DNA from: Massilia phosphatilytica
GTDB taxonomy: Bacteria; Pseudomonadota; Gammaproteobacteria; Burkholderiales; Burkholderiaceae_D
DNA: 64,000 nt
Reading direction: 5' to 3'
NCBI RefSeq assembly: GCF_002968015.1
Contig: NZ_PUIP01000012.1
Span: 62,001 to 126,000 of the forward strand
In this document: positions 40,752 to 49,743 of the stretch, one piece after another
Layout of the letters: every line of letters begins with the position of its first letter
Position numbering within the stretch: the first letter of the stretch is position 1
The notes under the pieces: generated by a model
Database searches by the model: none
What the model saw: the letters and a program-made list of their open reading frames with translations, nothing else
What the model was told of the DNA's origin: nothing
Translations under genes and position numbers: made by a program

Positions 40752-42686
40752 CTACTTCCCTGCCTGCACCACCGGCAACTCGATCGCACTCTCCAGCCCT
40801 GGCGCGTGATAGACGCGCTGCGTCGCCTTGCGATAATCGCCCGGCTTCGCGTAGAAGATGTTCGGCACGAACGTCTGCGGGTTGCGGTCGTACAGCGGGA
40901 ACCAGCTGGACTGGATCTGCACCATGATGCGGTGGCCCGGCAGGAACACGTGGTCGACGTTCGGCAGCGCGAAGCGGTAGCGCTCGGCCTTGTTCGCGGG
41001 GATCGCGGCCGGCTTGTCCAGGCCCTGGTAGTAGCGGCCCCGGAAGATGTCCATCGCGATCGGCAGCTGGTAGCCGCCCATCTCGGGCTGCGCCGCGACT
41101 TCGTCCGGGTACACGTCGATCAGCTTGACGACCCAGTCGCTGTCCGTGCCCGACGTCGACGCGTACAGGTCGACCATCGGCTCGCCCGCCAGTTGCAGCG
41201 GCGCGGTGAGCGGGGCGGTCGTGTAGGTCAGTACGTCCGTGCGGTCCGAATAGCTGCGCTGGTCCGTCACGAGCCACGGCTTCCACACGTTGGCGTCCGT
41301 CATATGCACGGGACGGGGCACGAACGGCACCGGCTTCGCCGGGTCGGACACGTATTCGTCGAACGCCGCCGTCTTGTCGGCCTTGCCCTGCGCCTTCTCG
41401 AAGGCCAGGCCAAAGCCCGGCTTCAGGTACAGCGGCGTGGATGCCGGCACCAGGGGCCACTGGTCGAGACGGCGCCAGCGATTGACGCCGGTCTGGTACG
41501 ACCACACGGGCGGCGTGTCGAACGCGGGCGCGCCATCCTTCAGGTACTGGTTGAAGAACGGGAGCATCACCTCGCGGCGGAATTCGCGCGCGGTGTCGCC
41601 CGTGAATTTCAGCGCGCCCAAGGTCGAGCCTTCGTAATTGACGCCGCTGTGGCGCCACGGGCCGACCACCAGCGAATTCAGTTTATTCGTCTTGTCCTGC
41701 GGTTCGACGGCGGCGTACGTCGCGTAGGCGCCGTAGATGTCTTCCTGGTCCCAGCGGCCGACGACGGTCATCGTCGGGACGCTCAATGGACGCCTGGCGA
41801 GGATCTTGTCGAGTGCCTGTTCCTGCCAGTAGCTGTCGTAGGCCGGATGCTCGAACAGTTTTTTCGTGAAATTCAGCTGGTCGATGCCGTAAAGGTGCGC
41901 GAAGTCGGACGTCGAGCCCGCGCGCAGCCAGGCCTCGTAGTCGTCGCTGATGCCGGTGATGATCTTTTCGCCTTCGCCGCGCGCCGCATTCTGGCTGGCG
42001 ATGTAGGCCAGGTTCGGGTTGCGGAAGGCGCCGTTGTGGAACCAGTCGTCGCCGCGCCAGCCGTCGACCATGGGGCTCATCGGCACGGCCGCCTTCAGCG
42101 CCGGGTGCGGTTCGACGAGGGCCATCAGCACGGTAAAACCTTCGTACGACGAGCCGACCATGCCGACCTTCCCGTTCGATTGCGGGATGTTCTTGACCAG
42201 CCAGTCGATCGTGTCGTACGCGTCGGTCGTGTGGTCGACGGCCGTGTTGTTCAGCGGGCCGCGCACGGGGCGCGTCATCACGTAGTCGCCTTCGGAGCCG
42301 TACTTGCCGCGCACGTCCTGGAACACGCGGATGTAGCCGTTCTCGATGAAGGCGTCGTCACCGTCGCCGAGGATCGACTCGATGTGCGGACTCTTCATGC
42401 GGCCCGCGCGGCCCGACGCGTTGTACGGCGTGCGCGTCAGCATGATCGGCGCCTTGCCTTCCATGACTCGCTTCGGGATCACGATCACGGTGTGCAGCTT
42501 GACGCCGTCGCGCATCGGGATCATCACCTCCTGCTTGACGTAGTCGGCGTTCGGGACGGTCGTGGCGAATTTGTCGGCCGGGATGTCCGGCGCCATCGGG
42601 GACGTCTGGGCCTGCGCCGCGCTGGTGAAGGCGGCGGCAAGCACGAGGGAAAGGACGGACAGGGACGGCAGGCGGTAACGCGGCAT
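40752..42686 (-). CDS. CocE/NonD-family X-Pro/acyl hydrolase, exported
   Basis: The 644-residue product has a signal peptide (SLSVLSLVLAAAFTSAAQA). The CocE-type alpha/beta hydrolase has MIPMRDGVKLHTVI, the nucleophile elbow GMVGSSYEGF, VPTMTVVGRWDQED for the acid region and a C-terminal jelly roll (PGHRIMVQIQSSWFPLYDRN). Family members include cocaine esterase, X-Pro dipeptidyl-peptidase relatives and glutaryl-7-ACA acylases. The ATG at 42686 has GGAGA 9 nt upstream. Substrate is not known. There is no neighbour on the same strand to guide it. Confidence 0.88.
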   Translation of the reverse strand: MPRYRLPSLSVLSLVLAAAFTSAAQAQTSPMAPDIPADKFATTVPNADYVKQEVMIPMRDGVKLHTVIVIPKRVMEGKAPIMLTRTPYNASGRAGRMKSPHIESILGDGDDAFIENGYIRVFQDVRGKYGSEGDYVMTRPVRGPLNNTAVDHTTDAYDTIDWLVKNIPQSNGKVGMVGSSYEGFTVLMALVEPHPALKAAVPMSPMVDGWRGDDWFHNGAFRNPNLAYIASQNAARGEGEKIITGISDDYEAWLRAGSTSDFAHLYGIDQLNFTKKLFEHPAYDSYWQEQALDKILARRPLSVPTMTVVGRWDQEDIYGAYATYAAVEPQDKTNKLNSLVVGPWRHSGVNYEGSTLGALKFTGDTAREFRREVMLPFFNQYLKDGAPAFDTPPVWSYQTGVNRWRRLDQWPLVPASTPLYLKPGFGLAFEKAQGKADKTAAFDEYVSDPAKPVPFVPRPVHMTDANVWKPWLVTDQRSYSDRTDVLTYTTAPLTAPLQLAGEPMVDLYASTSGTDSDWVVKLIDVYPDEVAAQPEMGGYQLPIAMDIFRGRYYQGLDKPAAIPANKAERYRFALPNVDHVFLPGHRIMVQIQSSWFPLYDRNPQTFVPNIFYAKPGDYRKATQRVYHAPGLESAIELPVVQAGK

Positions 42687-43033
42687 CGGATGGGTCTCCA
42701 CGGGACGGTTGAGTAAGCAACCTTGGATAAAGATTGCAACCGAGCATGGTACCGAACCGTGGAAAAGTCTGCAAACGCGCCACCCAAATTCGGGGTCAGA
42801 GCACGTTTTTCTTGAAATTCGGGGTCAGAGCACTTTTTACGGCACGGTCTTCAGAGCAAGTTTACGTGCTGGCGTAGTCCCGCACATGGCGATTCGGCGC
42901 GATGCCATGCGCGCCCCAGAAGGGAAATGTTTATCTGAACATTGACCCAAAATGTGCTCTGACCCCGAATTTGCGACGAAATGGGCCCTGACCCCGAATT
43001 GAAGAAATGGCCGGTGGGAACCGGCCGGGAATG
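42687..43033. mobile_element. Remnant dispersed-repeat (MITE-like) element in a 347-bp gap
   Basis: An AATTCGGGGTCAGAGCAC motif occurs twice directly (42786-42804 and 42815-42833). It is also present inverted at 42954-42972 and, in a diverged form, at 42985-43000. The copies bracket about 120 bp (42834-42953). No complete transposase frame is present. The arrangement looks like a non-autonomous or decayed element, or a repeat cluster of REP type. Similar GGGGTCAGAGCA repeats flank mobile elements in related genomes, as I remember it. The rest of the gap shows nothing clear. Confidence 0.6.
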
Positions 43034-44950
43034 TCAGGCAGACAGGAGCTTGCGGCCAGCCGGTGCGGCGACGGCGGGCGTGCTCGCCGCCAGCTTGAAC
43101 GTGCTGACGACGGCATCCAGTTCGCGCGCCTGTTCCTGCAGCGCGGCCGCGGCGGCGGCGGCTTCTTCGACGAGGGCCGCGTTCTGCTGGGTCGCGTCGT
43201 CCATCTGCGCGATCGCCTGGTTGACCTGCGCGATGCCCAGGCTTTGCTCCTGGCTGGACGCGGCGATGTCGCGCATCAGCACTTCCGCGCGGCGCACGGA
43301 GGTGACGATCGCTTCCATTGCCTGGCCGGCGCCGTCGGCCAGCGTGCTGCCCGCGTCGACCTTCGCGACGGAATCCAGGATCAGCTGGCGGATCTCTTTC
43401 GATGCCGCCGCCGAGCGCTGCGCCAGCGTCCGGACCTCGCCGGCGACGACGGCGAAGCCGCGGCCTTGTTCGCCGGCCCTGGCCGCTTCGACGGCCGCGT
43501 TCAAGGCGAGGATATTGGTCTGGAAGGCGATGCCGTCGATGACGCCGATGATCTCGGAAATCTTGCGCGAGCTTTCCGTGATGGCGCCCATCGTGCGCAC
43601 GACTTCCGCCACGACGGCGCCGCCTTTCTCGGCCGACTGCGCCGTCTCGGACACGAGGCGGTTCGCTTCCATCGCGTGCTCCGCGTTGTGGCGCACGGTG
43701 GTCGTCAGTTCTTCCATCGCGGCCGCCGTCTCCTCGATGCTCGACGCCTGCGCTTCCGTGCGCGCGGACAGGTCCATGTTGCCGCGTGCGATCTCGTCGG
43801 TGGCGCCGGCGATCACGGTGCTGCTGTCGCGCACCTTGCCGATCGTGCCGCTGAGCGAGCCGACGAAGCGGTTGAACGCCTGGGCCAGCTTGCCGACTTC
43901 GTCCTCGCCATCCGCTTGCAGACGACGGCTGAGGTCGCCCTCACCGTCGGCGATCTCGCCCAGCATGCCGGCCGCACCCATCACGGGCGCCGAGATGGCG
44001 CGCGCGACGAACCAGATCGCGGCAAGGCCCACGGCACCGCCGACGAGGGCCGCGATGATCGCGGACACGGCCGCCGTCCGGCCGATATTGCCCAGCACTT
44101 CGCTCTCCGGCACCTCGGCCACGACGTACAGATTCAGTTCCGGCACGTACGACGAGGCGACGAACTGGCGGCCCGCCGGCGCGTCGTAATGGCTGGATGC
44201 GAACGCCTGCTTGCCCAGCAGCGCGCGCACCAGCTCGGGCGTGAAGCCGGGCTGCTTGTCGAGGGTGTGGTGATTGTCGAGCAGGCGGCGGTCGCGGTGG
44301 ACCAGCAGCGTGCCGTCGTTGCTCACCAGGTAGACGTAGCCGGATTTGCCGAGGCGGTAGTTGCGGATGCTGTTCGCCAGCGCTTCGGCGGAGAGGCCGA
44401 GGCCGGCAATCGCCAGCTTGCCGCCCGGCGTCTGCACGCGCGCATCGATGAACAGCATGTAGACGCCCGTGGTGCCGTCCTTGTCCAGGTTGAGCGTGTA
44501 GGGCGCGCCGCTGTCGAGGAATTTCTTGAACCACGCGTCCTTGTCGGACTTCTTGTCGATCGTGCGGTCGAAGCCCTTTTCGGTGAAGTATTTCGAGGTG
44601 GTGTCCGACACCCAGAACACGGTTGCCGCATGGTTAGCCTCATACAGGCGCTTGGCCTGCGCGGTCCACGCGGCGATGCCGTCGTCCGCATTGCCGCCGT
44701 CTTCCCACGCCTGCAGGTACGTGTTGTTCGCCAGCGTCTGCGAGATCGCGGCGGGTTCCGCGATCTGGCGCTGGATGTCGTTGCGGATGGCGCTGACCTG
44801 CGCCGGCAATTCGTTGCCGACGACGCGCTCGCGCATCTGCGCGCTCGTCATCGAAATGGACAGGGTGGAGGAAATGGCAATAAAGACGAGCAGGCACACG
44901 CCCATGCTGAGCATGAGCTTGCTGCGGATACCGAGATGACGGAAGTTCAT
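43034..44950 (-). CDS. Methyl-accepting chemotaxis protein with dCache sensor
   Basis: The 638-residue protein has an N-terminal helix (LMLSMGVCLLVFIAISSTL), a periplasmic dCache-type sensor of about 270 residues (YLVSNDGTLLVHRDRRLL) and a second helix. A HAMP region and a cytoplasmic signalling domain follow, with the hairpin tip GVIDGIAFQTNILALNAAVE. It should bind a small ligand outside and control CheA. No C-terminal pentapeptide for CheR/CheB docking is seen. cheW lies 5 kb away. Confidence 0.93.
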   Translation of the reverse strand: MNFRHLGIRSKLMLSMGVCLLVFIAISSTLSISMTSAQMRERVVGNELPAQVSAIRNDIQRQIAEPAAISQTLANNTYLQAWEDGGNADDGIAAWTAQAKRLYEANHAATVFWVSDTTSKYFTEKGFDRTIDKKSDKDAWFKKFLDSGAPYTLNLDKDGTTGVYMLFIDARVQTPGGKLAIAGLGLSAEALANSIRNYRLGKSGYVYLVSNDGTLLVHRDRRLLDNHHTLDKQPGFTPELVRALLGKQAFASSHYDAPAGRQFVASSYVPELNLYVVAEVPESEVLGNIGRTAAVSAIIAALVGGAVGLAAIWFVARAISAPVMGAAGMLGEIADGEGDLSRRLQADGEDEVGKLAQAFNRFVGSLSGTIGKVRDSSTVIAGATDEIARGNMDLSARTEAQASSIEETAAAMEELTTTVRHNAEHAMEANRLVSETAQSAEKGGAVVAEVVRTMGAITESSRKISEIIGVIDGIAFQTNILALNAAVEAARAGEQGRGFAVVAGEVRTLAQRSAAASKEIRQLILDSVAKVDAGSTLADGAGQAMEAIVTSVRRAEVLMRDIAASSQEQSLGIAQVNQAIAQMDDATQQNAALVEEAAAAAAALQEQARELDAVVSTFKLAASTPAVAAPAGRKLLSA

Positions 44951-45210
44951 GAGCGTGAGATTGATTTGTGGAAAGTCACATGGAGTGTAATCAGGGAAGT
45001 GTTGAATGACGCCCGTAATTCACGTTCTCCGTCAAAATCCGGTCCCTGACGCGGCATCTCTACAACGTTCTTTTATAGTCTTGGAAATGTTCAGAAAGCA
45101 GATGTTTTCCGCGATATATAAGCTATCGTCCCAGACGTATGTTGTCGGTTTGCTTCTGGTCAGCACGCAAGAATGCTAAGCTACCGCCTTTCCCATCCTG
45201 GTAGATATCG
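44951..45210. other. 260-bp divergent gap between MCP and GST genes
   Basis: The gap is AT-richer than its neighbours and must hold both promoters. I see no convincing flagellar sigma promoter for the chemoreceptor, and only a weak TAAGCT -10-like hexamer at 45177-45182 before the GST gene. Confidence 0.3.
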
Positions 45211-45879
45211 ATGATCGTCGTCCATCACCTGAACAACTCGCGCTCCCAGCGCATCCTGTGGCTGCTGGAAGAACTGGGCCTGGACTACGAGATCAAAAAG
45301 TACCAGCGCGATCCGAAGACGATGCTGGCGCCGCCCGAACTGCGCGCCGTGCACCCGCTCGGCAAGTCGCCCGTGATCCAGGATGGCGACACGATCGTCG
45401 CGGAATCCGGTGCGATCGTCGACTACCTGGTCGACCGCTATGGCCCCGCGTTCGCGCCCAAGCCCGGCACGCCCGAGCGGCTGCGCTACACGTATTTCCT
45501 GCATTACGCGGAAGGATCGGCGATGCCGCCGCTGCTGCTGAAACTCGTGTTCGACCAGGTCGAAAAGAGCCCGGCGCCGTTCTTCGTGCGCCCGATCGCG
45601 CGGGCCATCGCGAACAAGGTCAAGGACAGCTACGTGCTGCCGCAGATCCGCCAGCACCTGGCTTACCTGGAGGGAGAGCTCGGCAAGCGCACGTGGTTCG
45701 CGGGCGACGCGTTTTCCGGCGCCGACATCCAGATCAGCTTTCCGCTGGAAGCGGCGGCAGCGCGCGGCGGATTGGACGGACAATATCCGAACCTCGTCGC
45801 CTTCCTCGACAGGATCCACGCGCGGCCGGCCTACAAGCGCGCGCTCGAACGGGGCGGGCAGTACGACCTTCTGAAGTAA
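45211..45879 (+). CDS. Glutathione S-transferase, cytoplasmic
   Basis: The 222-residue protein has the GST N-domain (MIVVHHLNNSRSQRILWLLE with Asn-Ser-Arg-Ser at the active-site position). The cis-proline region is LGKSPVIQDGDTIVAESGAI with the Glu-Ser glutathione contacts, and a helical C-domain follows. It resembles the beta/Ure2-like bacterial GSTs that reduce disulfides. It lies 12 nt before xni and looks co-transcribed with it and with the receiver gene. No substrate can be named. Confidence 0.87.
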   Translation: MIVVHHLNNSRSQRILWLLEELGLDYEIKKYQRDPKTMLAPPELRAVHPLGKSPVIQDGDTIVAESGAIVDYLVDRYGPAFAPKPGTPERLRYTYFLHYAEGSAMPPLLLKLVFDQVEKSPAPFFVRPIARAIANKVKDSYVLPQIRQHLAYLEGELGKRTWFAGDAFSGADIQISFPLEAAAARGGLDGQYPNLVAFLDRIHARPAYKRALERGGQYDLLK

Positions 45880-45891
45880 CGTAGACAAGAC

Positions 45892-46668
45892 ATGGCGAAG
45901 CTATTGGCCATCGACGGCCTGAACATCGTGCGGCGCGTGTACGAGGCGAGTCCCGAACCGGACTCCGACCTCAAGGCGAGCATCGCCCTGCGCCACGCGT
46001 TCTCGTCGTTCCGCAACCTGCTCGACGCCCACACGCCCACGCACGTGCTGGCCGCGTTCGACTATGGCGGCCCCACGTGGCGGCACGCGCTGTATCCGCG
46101 CTACCGCGAAGGCCGCGCGCCAATGCCCGGCGTGCTGCGCGACGCGCTGCCGGAATTCCACGAGCGCCTGCGCAAGGTCGGCCTGCACGTCTTGATGCTG
46201 CCGGAGGTCGAGGCCGACGACGTGATCGGCACGGGCGTGATGCGCTGGCTGGCGGAGGGGCGCGGCGACGCCGTCGTCGCCACCACCGACAAGGACCTGC
46301 ACCCGCTGATCGCGCACGGCGCGCTCGTGTGGGATCATTTCAAGGGCGAGTGGCACGACGACGCCTGGGTGCGCAACAAGTTCGGCGTCGCGCCCGAGCG
46401 CCTGCACGACCTGCTGGCGCTGATGGGCGACCCGACGGACGGCGTGCCGGGCGTGTCGAAGATCGGCATGAAGACGGCGGCGCGGCTGCTGAATGCGTAC
46501 GGGGACCTGGACGCCGTCATGGCCGGCGCCGGCATCCTCAAGACGCCGCTGGGCGAGCGCCTGCGCGCGGAACGCGGGATCCTCGAGGTGTCGCGCCAGC
46601 TCGTGCAACTGAAGACCGACGTGCGGCTGGGCGTCACGTGGAACATGCTGGCCTACGAGTCAGACTGA
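45892..46668 (+). CDS. xni: Flap endonuclease/5'-3' exonuclease Xni
   Basis: The 258-residue protein is a stand-alone 5'-nuclease domain. It has KLLAIDGLNIVRRVYE, YPRYREGR, the acidic cluster EVEADDVIGT and TTDKDLHPLI. The helix-hairpin-helix end DPTDGVPGVSKIGMKTAARLL completes it. Xni (ExoIX) cuts flap and branched DNA in replication and repair and lacks the polymerase part of PolA. The length is close to E. coli Xni (251). It lies between a GST and a receiver gene, an unusual setting. A distant aspartate of the third metal site should be checked in alignment. Confidence 0.9.
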   Translation: MAKLLAIDGLNIVRRVYEASPEPDSDLKASIALRHAFSSFRNLLDAHTPTHVLAAFDYGGPTWRHALYPRYREGRAPMPGVLRDALPEFHERLRKVGLHVLMLPEVEADDVIGTGVMRWLAEGRGDAVVATTDKDLHPLIAHGALVWDHFKGEWHDDAWVRNKFGVAPERLHDLLALMGDPTDGVPGVSKIGMKTAARLLNAYGDLDAVMAGAGILKTPLGERLRAERGILEVSRQLVQLKTDVRLGVTWNMLAYESD

Positions 46669-46681
46669 AGAAAGGAAACCG

Positions 46682-47065
46682 ATGCTCAAGGCGATCATCG
46701 TCGACGGCAGCGCAGTGGCGCGCGGCCTGCTCAATACGGTGCTGACGGACGGCGGCTACGATGTCGCCGGCCAGGCCCATACGGCGGCGGCCGGATTCGC
46801 GCTCGCGCTCAAGCACCAGCCGCACATCTTCTGCATCGCGCGCGAGCAGTTCGAGGATGGCCAGGAAGCCGTCGGACAACTGCGCGCGCAACTGCCCAAG
46901 ACGCTGATCTTCATGGTCTCCGGCTCGCTCGACGCGCCCGCCATCCAGGCGGCGGTCGCGGCCGGCGTGCACGGCTTTATCGTCAAGCCGTTCAAGGCCG
47001 ACACGGTGCTGCGCACGATCCGCAATACCGTCATCTCCATCGTCAAGAAACACCGCGGTCCCTGA
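46682..47065 (+). CDS. Stand-alone receiver-domain protein with degenerate phosphorylation site
   Basis: The 127-residue product is a CheY-like domain with the conserved Lys in FIVKPFKAD and a Ser in FMVSGSLD. The residue aligned with the phosphoacceptor Asp at the end of strand 3 reads Ala53 (HIFCIAREQ). The usual first acidic pair is only Asp8 followed by Gly (IVDGSAVARG). It probably cannot be phosphorylated in the normal way and may act as a constitutive or ligand-bound pseudo-receiver. It follows xni by 13 nt and ends 3 nt from the convergent HTH-GAF gene. Confidence 0.85.
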   Translation: MLKAIIVDGSAVARGLLNTVLTDGGYDVAGQAHTAAAGFALALKHQPHIFCIAREQFEDGQEAVGQLRAQLPKTLIFMVSGSLDAPAIQAAVAAGVHGFIVKPFKADTVLRTIRNTVISIVKKHRGP

Positions 47066-47068
47066 CCT

Positions 47069-47770
47069 TCAGGTTCGGCGGCGCAGTTCCTCGGCCGCGA
47101 TGGCCGCCAGCTCTTGCAATGCCTTGATTTCGCGCGCGCGCAGGCGGCGCGGCTCGCGGTCCAGCACGCACAGGGTGCCGAGCGCGTGACCGCCCGCGTC
47201 GACCAGCGGCACGCCGGCGTAGAAGCGCACGTGCAGCGGTCCCGTGACCAGCGGGTTGGCGGCAAAGCGCGCATCGCGCGACGCATCTTCCACCATCAGC
47301 GGTTCTTCCTGCACGATCGCGTGGCTGCAAAAGGCCCAGTCGCGCGGCGTCTCCGCGAGGTCGACGCCGATGCGCGACTTGAACCATTGGCGGCGCGACG
47401 TGAGCACCGTGATCAGCGCCATCGGGCAATCCGTCACCTGCGTGGCGAGCCATGTCAGGCGGTCGAACACGGGTTCCGGCGCCGAGCCCACCAGGCCGCT
47501 CGCCGCGACGGCGGCCAGGCGCACCGTTTCGTCCGGCGGCACGGGGTCGCCCGGCCCGGCCTGCGGCGCCGCTTGTCCAGCCTTGTCGGCCAGGAGGCGC
47601 GTCACGGCGGACAGGCGCACGCGCCGGTGGCCGCCCGGCGTCTTCCAGGAAGGCAGGGCGCCGCTTTCCAGCCACAGCTGGGTCGTGCTGACGGCCACGC
47701 CGAGCAGGCGCGCGGCGGCGGCCGTGGTGAGGACGGGATCGTCGGAATCGTCGATGCGGGGTGTCGGCAT
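47069..47770 (-). CDS. HTH (MerR/excisionase-like) plus GAF domain regulator
   Basis: The 233-residue protein has an N-terminal excisionase/MerR-like helix-turn-helix (TTAAAARLLGVAVSTTQLWL, then SGALPSWKTPGGHRRVR). A GAF domain follows with RRQWFKSRIGVDL, FYAGVPLV and GTLCVLDREPR. It probably binds DNA and senses a small molecule or redox state. The ATG at 47770 is preferred over a GTG at 47776. The GAF domain is a paralogue of that in the divergent GAF-EAL gene. An inverted repeat lies in the gap between them. Confidence 0.83.
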   Translation of the reverse strand: MPTPRIDDSDDPVLTTAAAARLLGVAVSTTQLWLESGALPSWKTPGGHRRVRLSAVTRLLADKAGQAAPQAGPGDPVPPDETVRLAAVAASGLVGSAPEPVFDRLTWLATQVTDCPMALITVLTSRRQWFKSRIGVDLAETPRDWAFCSHAIVQEEPLMVEDASRDARFAANPLVTGPLHVRFYAGVPLVDAGGHALGTLCVLDREPRRLRAREIKALQELAAIAAEELRRRT

Positions 47771-47813
47771 GGTCACGGCATTCTACTTGCATGTACGTCA
47801 CGCATCAACAAAA

Positions 47814-47935
47814 TTGACGGATTTGAGTTGTTGCTTTCCCGTGCATTCGGCAATTACTTGATTATATGACGCAAGTATCTGTTGACTGCCGGAAATTTGA
47901 CATTCAGAATCCATTGAATTAGTCAAATCCGTCAA
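47814..47935. repeat. 13-bp inverted repeat in the divergent GAF gene region
   Basis: TTGACGGATTTGA at 47814-47826 is exactly inverted as TCAAATCCGTCAA at 47923-47935, 96 bp apart. Each copy lies near one gene start (44 and 14 bp away). They look like two binding sites for one regulator, possibly the HTH-GAF protein itself. Confidence 0.6.
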
Positions 47936-47948
47936 ATTTAAGGCGCCC

Positions 47949-49727
47949 ATGCCCCTGTCCCACCTCCGCCCGCGCGGCGAAGCCCCCCGTCTCGACGTGT
48001 TGCGCAAGCTGAACCTGCTCGACACGCCCCCGAGCGAGGCCTTCGACCGCATCACCCGCATGGCCGCCCAGTTGTTCGGGCTGCCCATCGCGGCCGTGTC
48101 GCTGACGGACAGCAAACGCCAGTGGTTCAAGTCGCGCGTGGGTGTCGAGCACGACTCGATCCCGCGCATGAAGGCGCCGTGCGGACAGGTGGCGGACGAG
48201 AGTGCGATGCTGGTCATCGAAGACCTGCAGGCCCACGCGTGCTACCACGACGGCGTGCTGGCTTCGTCGGGCGTGCGTTTCTATGCCGGCGCGCCGCTCG
48301 TGACGCACGACGGCTGGTGCCTGGGCGCGATGTGCGTGCTGGGGCCGCAGCCGCGCACGATCACGGACGCGGAACGCGCCGCGCTGGCCGACCTCGCGGC
48401 GATGGTGATGGAACAGATCGAGCTGCAGCACGCGCTGGGCCGCGTGGACGCCGTGAGCCGCCTGCCGAACCGTACGCAGTTCCTCGACGATTTCAAGGAC
48501 CTCACCATGGACAGCCCGCGCGGCGAACACCGCCTCGCCGCGCTCGTGAACTTGGCGAGCCCGGAACAGCTGGGCAACGCGATGCGCGCGATGGGCGCGT
48601 CCTACCTCGACGAGATCGTCGGCGAGGCCGTGCGCATGCTGGGCGCGACGATCGGCAAGACGAGCACCGTGTACCACATCGGCGCGACGGAATTCGCCTT
48701 CATCGCGCCGGCCGGAAGCTCGCTGGATGCGTTCTGTGCGGCGCTGGAAGACTGGTTGCGCCAGCGTGCGCAATCGGTGACGTCGCGCTTCGTGACGACG
48801 GCGACGGTGGGCATCGTGCCGTTCCAGCTGGGCTCCACGGCGTGCGCGGACCTGCTGCGCAACCTGCACTCGGCGGCGCGCCACGCGTTCGAGATGGACC
48901 GCGGCGTCTCCGTGTTCTCGTGGGAGCAGGATGCCGTGTACCGGCGCCGCTTCTGGCTCATCAACGAATTCGGCGCGGCGCTCGAGAGCAGCGGCCAGTT
49001 GCGCCTCGTGTACCAGCCCAAGGTCGACCTGGGCAGCGGCGCGTGCATCGGCGCGGAAGCGCTGCTGCGCTGGTCGCATCCGATGTTCGGCGACGTGTCG
49101 CCGGCCGAGTTCATCCCCATCGTCGAACAGACGTCGATGGTGCGTGCGACCACGCACTGGGTCGTGGAGACGGCGCTGCGCCAGCTGGCGGCGTGGCGGG
49201 AAGAGGGCCTCGAACTGCAGGTCGCCGTCAACGTGTCGGCCGTGAACCTGCTGGAGCCGGACTTCTGCGCACGCATCGTCGACGGCCTGCGCCGCCACGG
49301 CCTGCCGGCGTCCAGCCTTGCCCTGGAGATCACGGAGAGCGCGCTGATGAAGAATCCGCGGCTGGCCGAGGCCACGTTGCAGGCGCTGGATGCGGCCGGC
49401 GTGCGGCTCGCGATCGACGATTTCGGCACGGGCTACAGCAGCCTCGCGTATCTGCAAAGCCTGCCGGCGCAGGTGGTCAAGATCGACCAGTCGTTCGTGC
49501 GCGGCATCGAACGCGACGAGCGCAAGCGCTCACTCGTGGCGGCGATGATCAAGCTGTCGCACGACCTGGGACACCGCGTGGTGGCGGAAGGCGTGGAGAC
49601 GGCGGACGTCGTGGAGGTACTGAAAAACGCCGCGTGCGACGAGGCGCAGGGCTATCTGTATGCGCGGCCGCTGGCGCCGCAGGCGTTCGTGCAGTGGGTG
49701 GAGAAGCGGGCCGGCGTCGCGGTCTGA
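47949..49727 (+). CDS. GAF-(degenerate GGDEF)-EAL c-di-GMP phosphodiesterase
   Basis: The 592-residue protein has a GAF domain (about residues 20-160: KRQWFKSRVGVE, FYAGAPLV, GAMCVLG). A GGDEF-like domain follows with GATEF instead of GGDEF (about 165-330), then a full EAL domain. The EAL set is intact: AEALLRW, NVSAVNL, ITESAL, IDDFGTGYSS, VKIDQSFV and AEGVET. It should hydrolyse c-di-GMP, with the degenerate GGDEF acting only as a regulator. The GAF domain is paralogous to that in the divergent HTH protein. cheW lies just downstream on the other strand. Confidence 0.92.
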   Translation: MPLSHLRPRGEAPRLDVLRKLNLLDTPPSEAFDRITRMAAQLFGLPIAAVSLTDSKRQWFKSRVGVEHDSIPRMKAPCGQVADESAMLVIEDLQAHACYHDGVLASSGVRFYAGAPLVTHDGWCLGAMCVLGPQPRTITDAERAALADLAAMVMEQIELQHALGRVDAVSRLPNRTQFLDDFKDLTMDSPRGEHRLAALVNLASPEQLGNAMRAMGASYLDEIVGEAVRMLGATIGKTSTVYHIGATEFAFIAPAGSSLDAFCAALEDWLRQRAQSVTSRFVTTATVGIVPFQLGSTACADLLRNLHSAARHAFEMDRGVSVFSWEQDAVYRRRFWLINEFGAALESSGQLRLVYQPKVDLGSGACIGAEALLRWSHPMFGDVSPAEFIPIVEQTSMVRATTHWVVETALRQLAAWREEGLELQVAVNVSAVNLLEPDFCARIVDGLRRHGLPASSLALEITESALMKNPRLAEATLQALDAAGVRLAIDDFGTGYSSLAYLQSLPAQVVKIDQSFVRGIERDERKRSLVAAMIKLSHDLGHRVVAEGVETADVVEVLKNAACDEAQGYLYARPLAPQAFVQWVEKRAGVAV

Positions 49728-49743
49728 CGCCGCCCCGCCCGAT

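Noticed and set aside
42709..42945. 78-residue open frame across the repeat cluster
   Set aside because: It crosses two repeat copies, has no ribosome site and no recognisable protein pattern.
47782..47812. Start of the HTH-GAF protein further upstream
   Set aside because: An upstream GTG at 47776 is in frame but no ribosome site supports it, and the region beyond is AT-rich non-coding.
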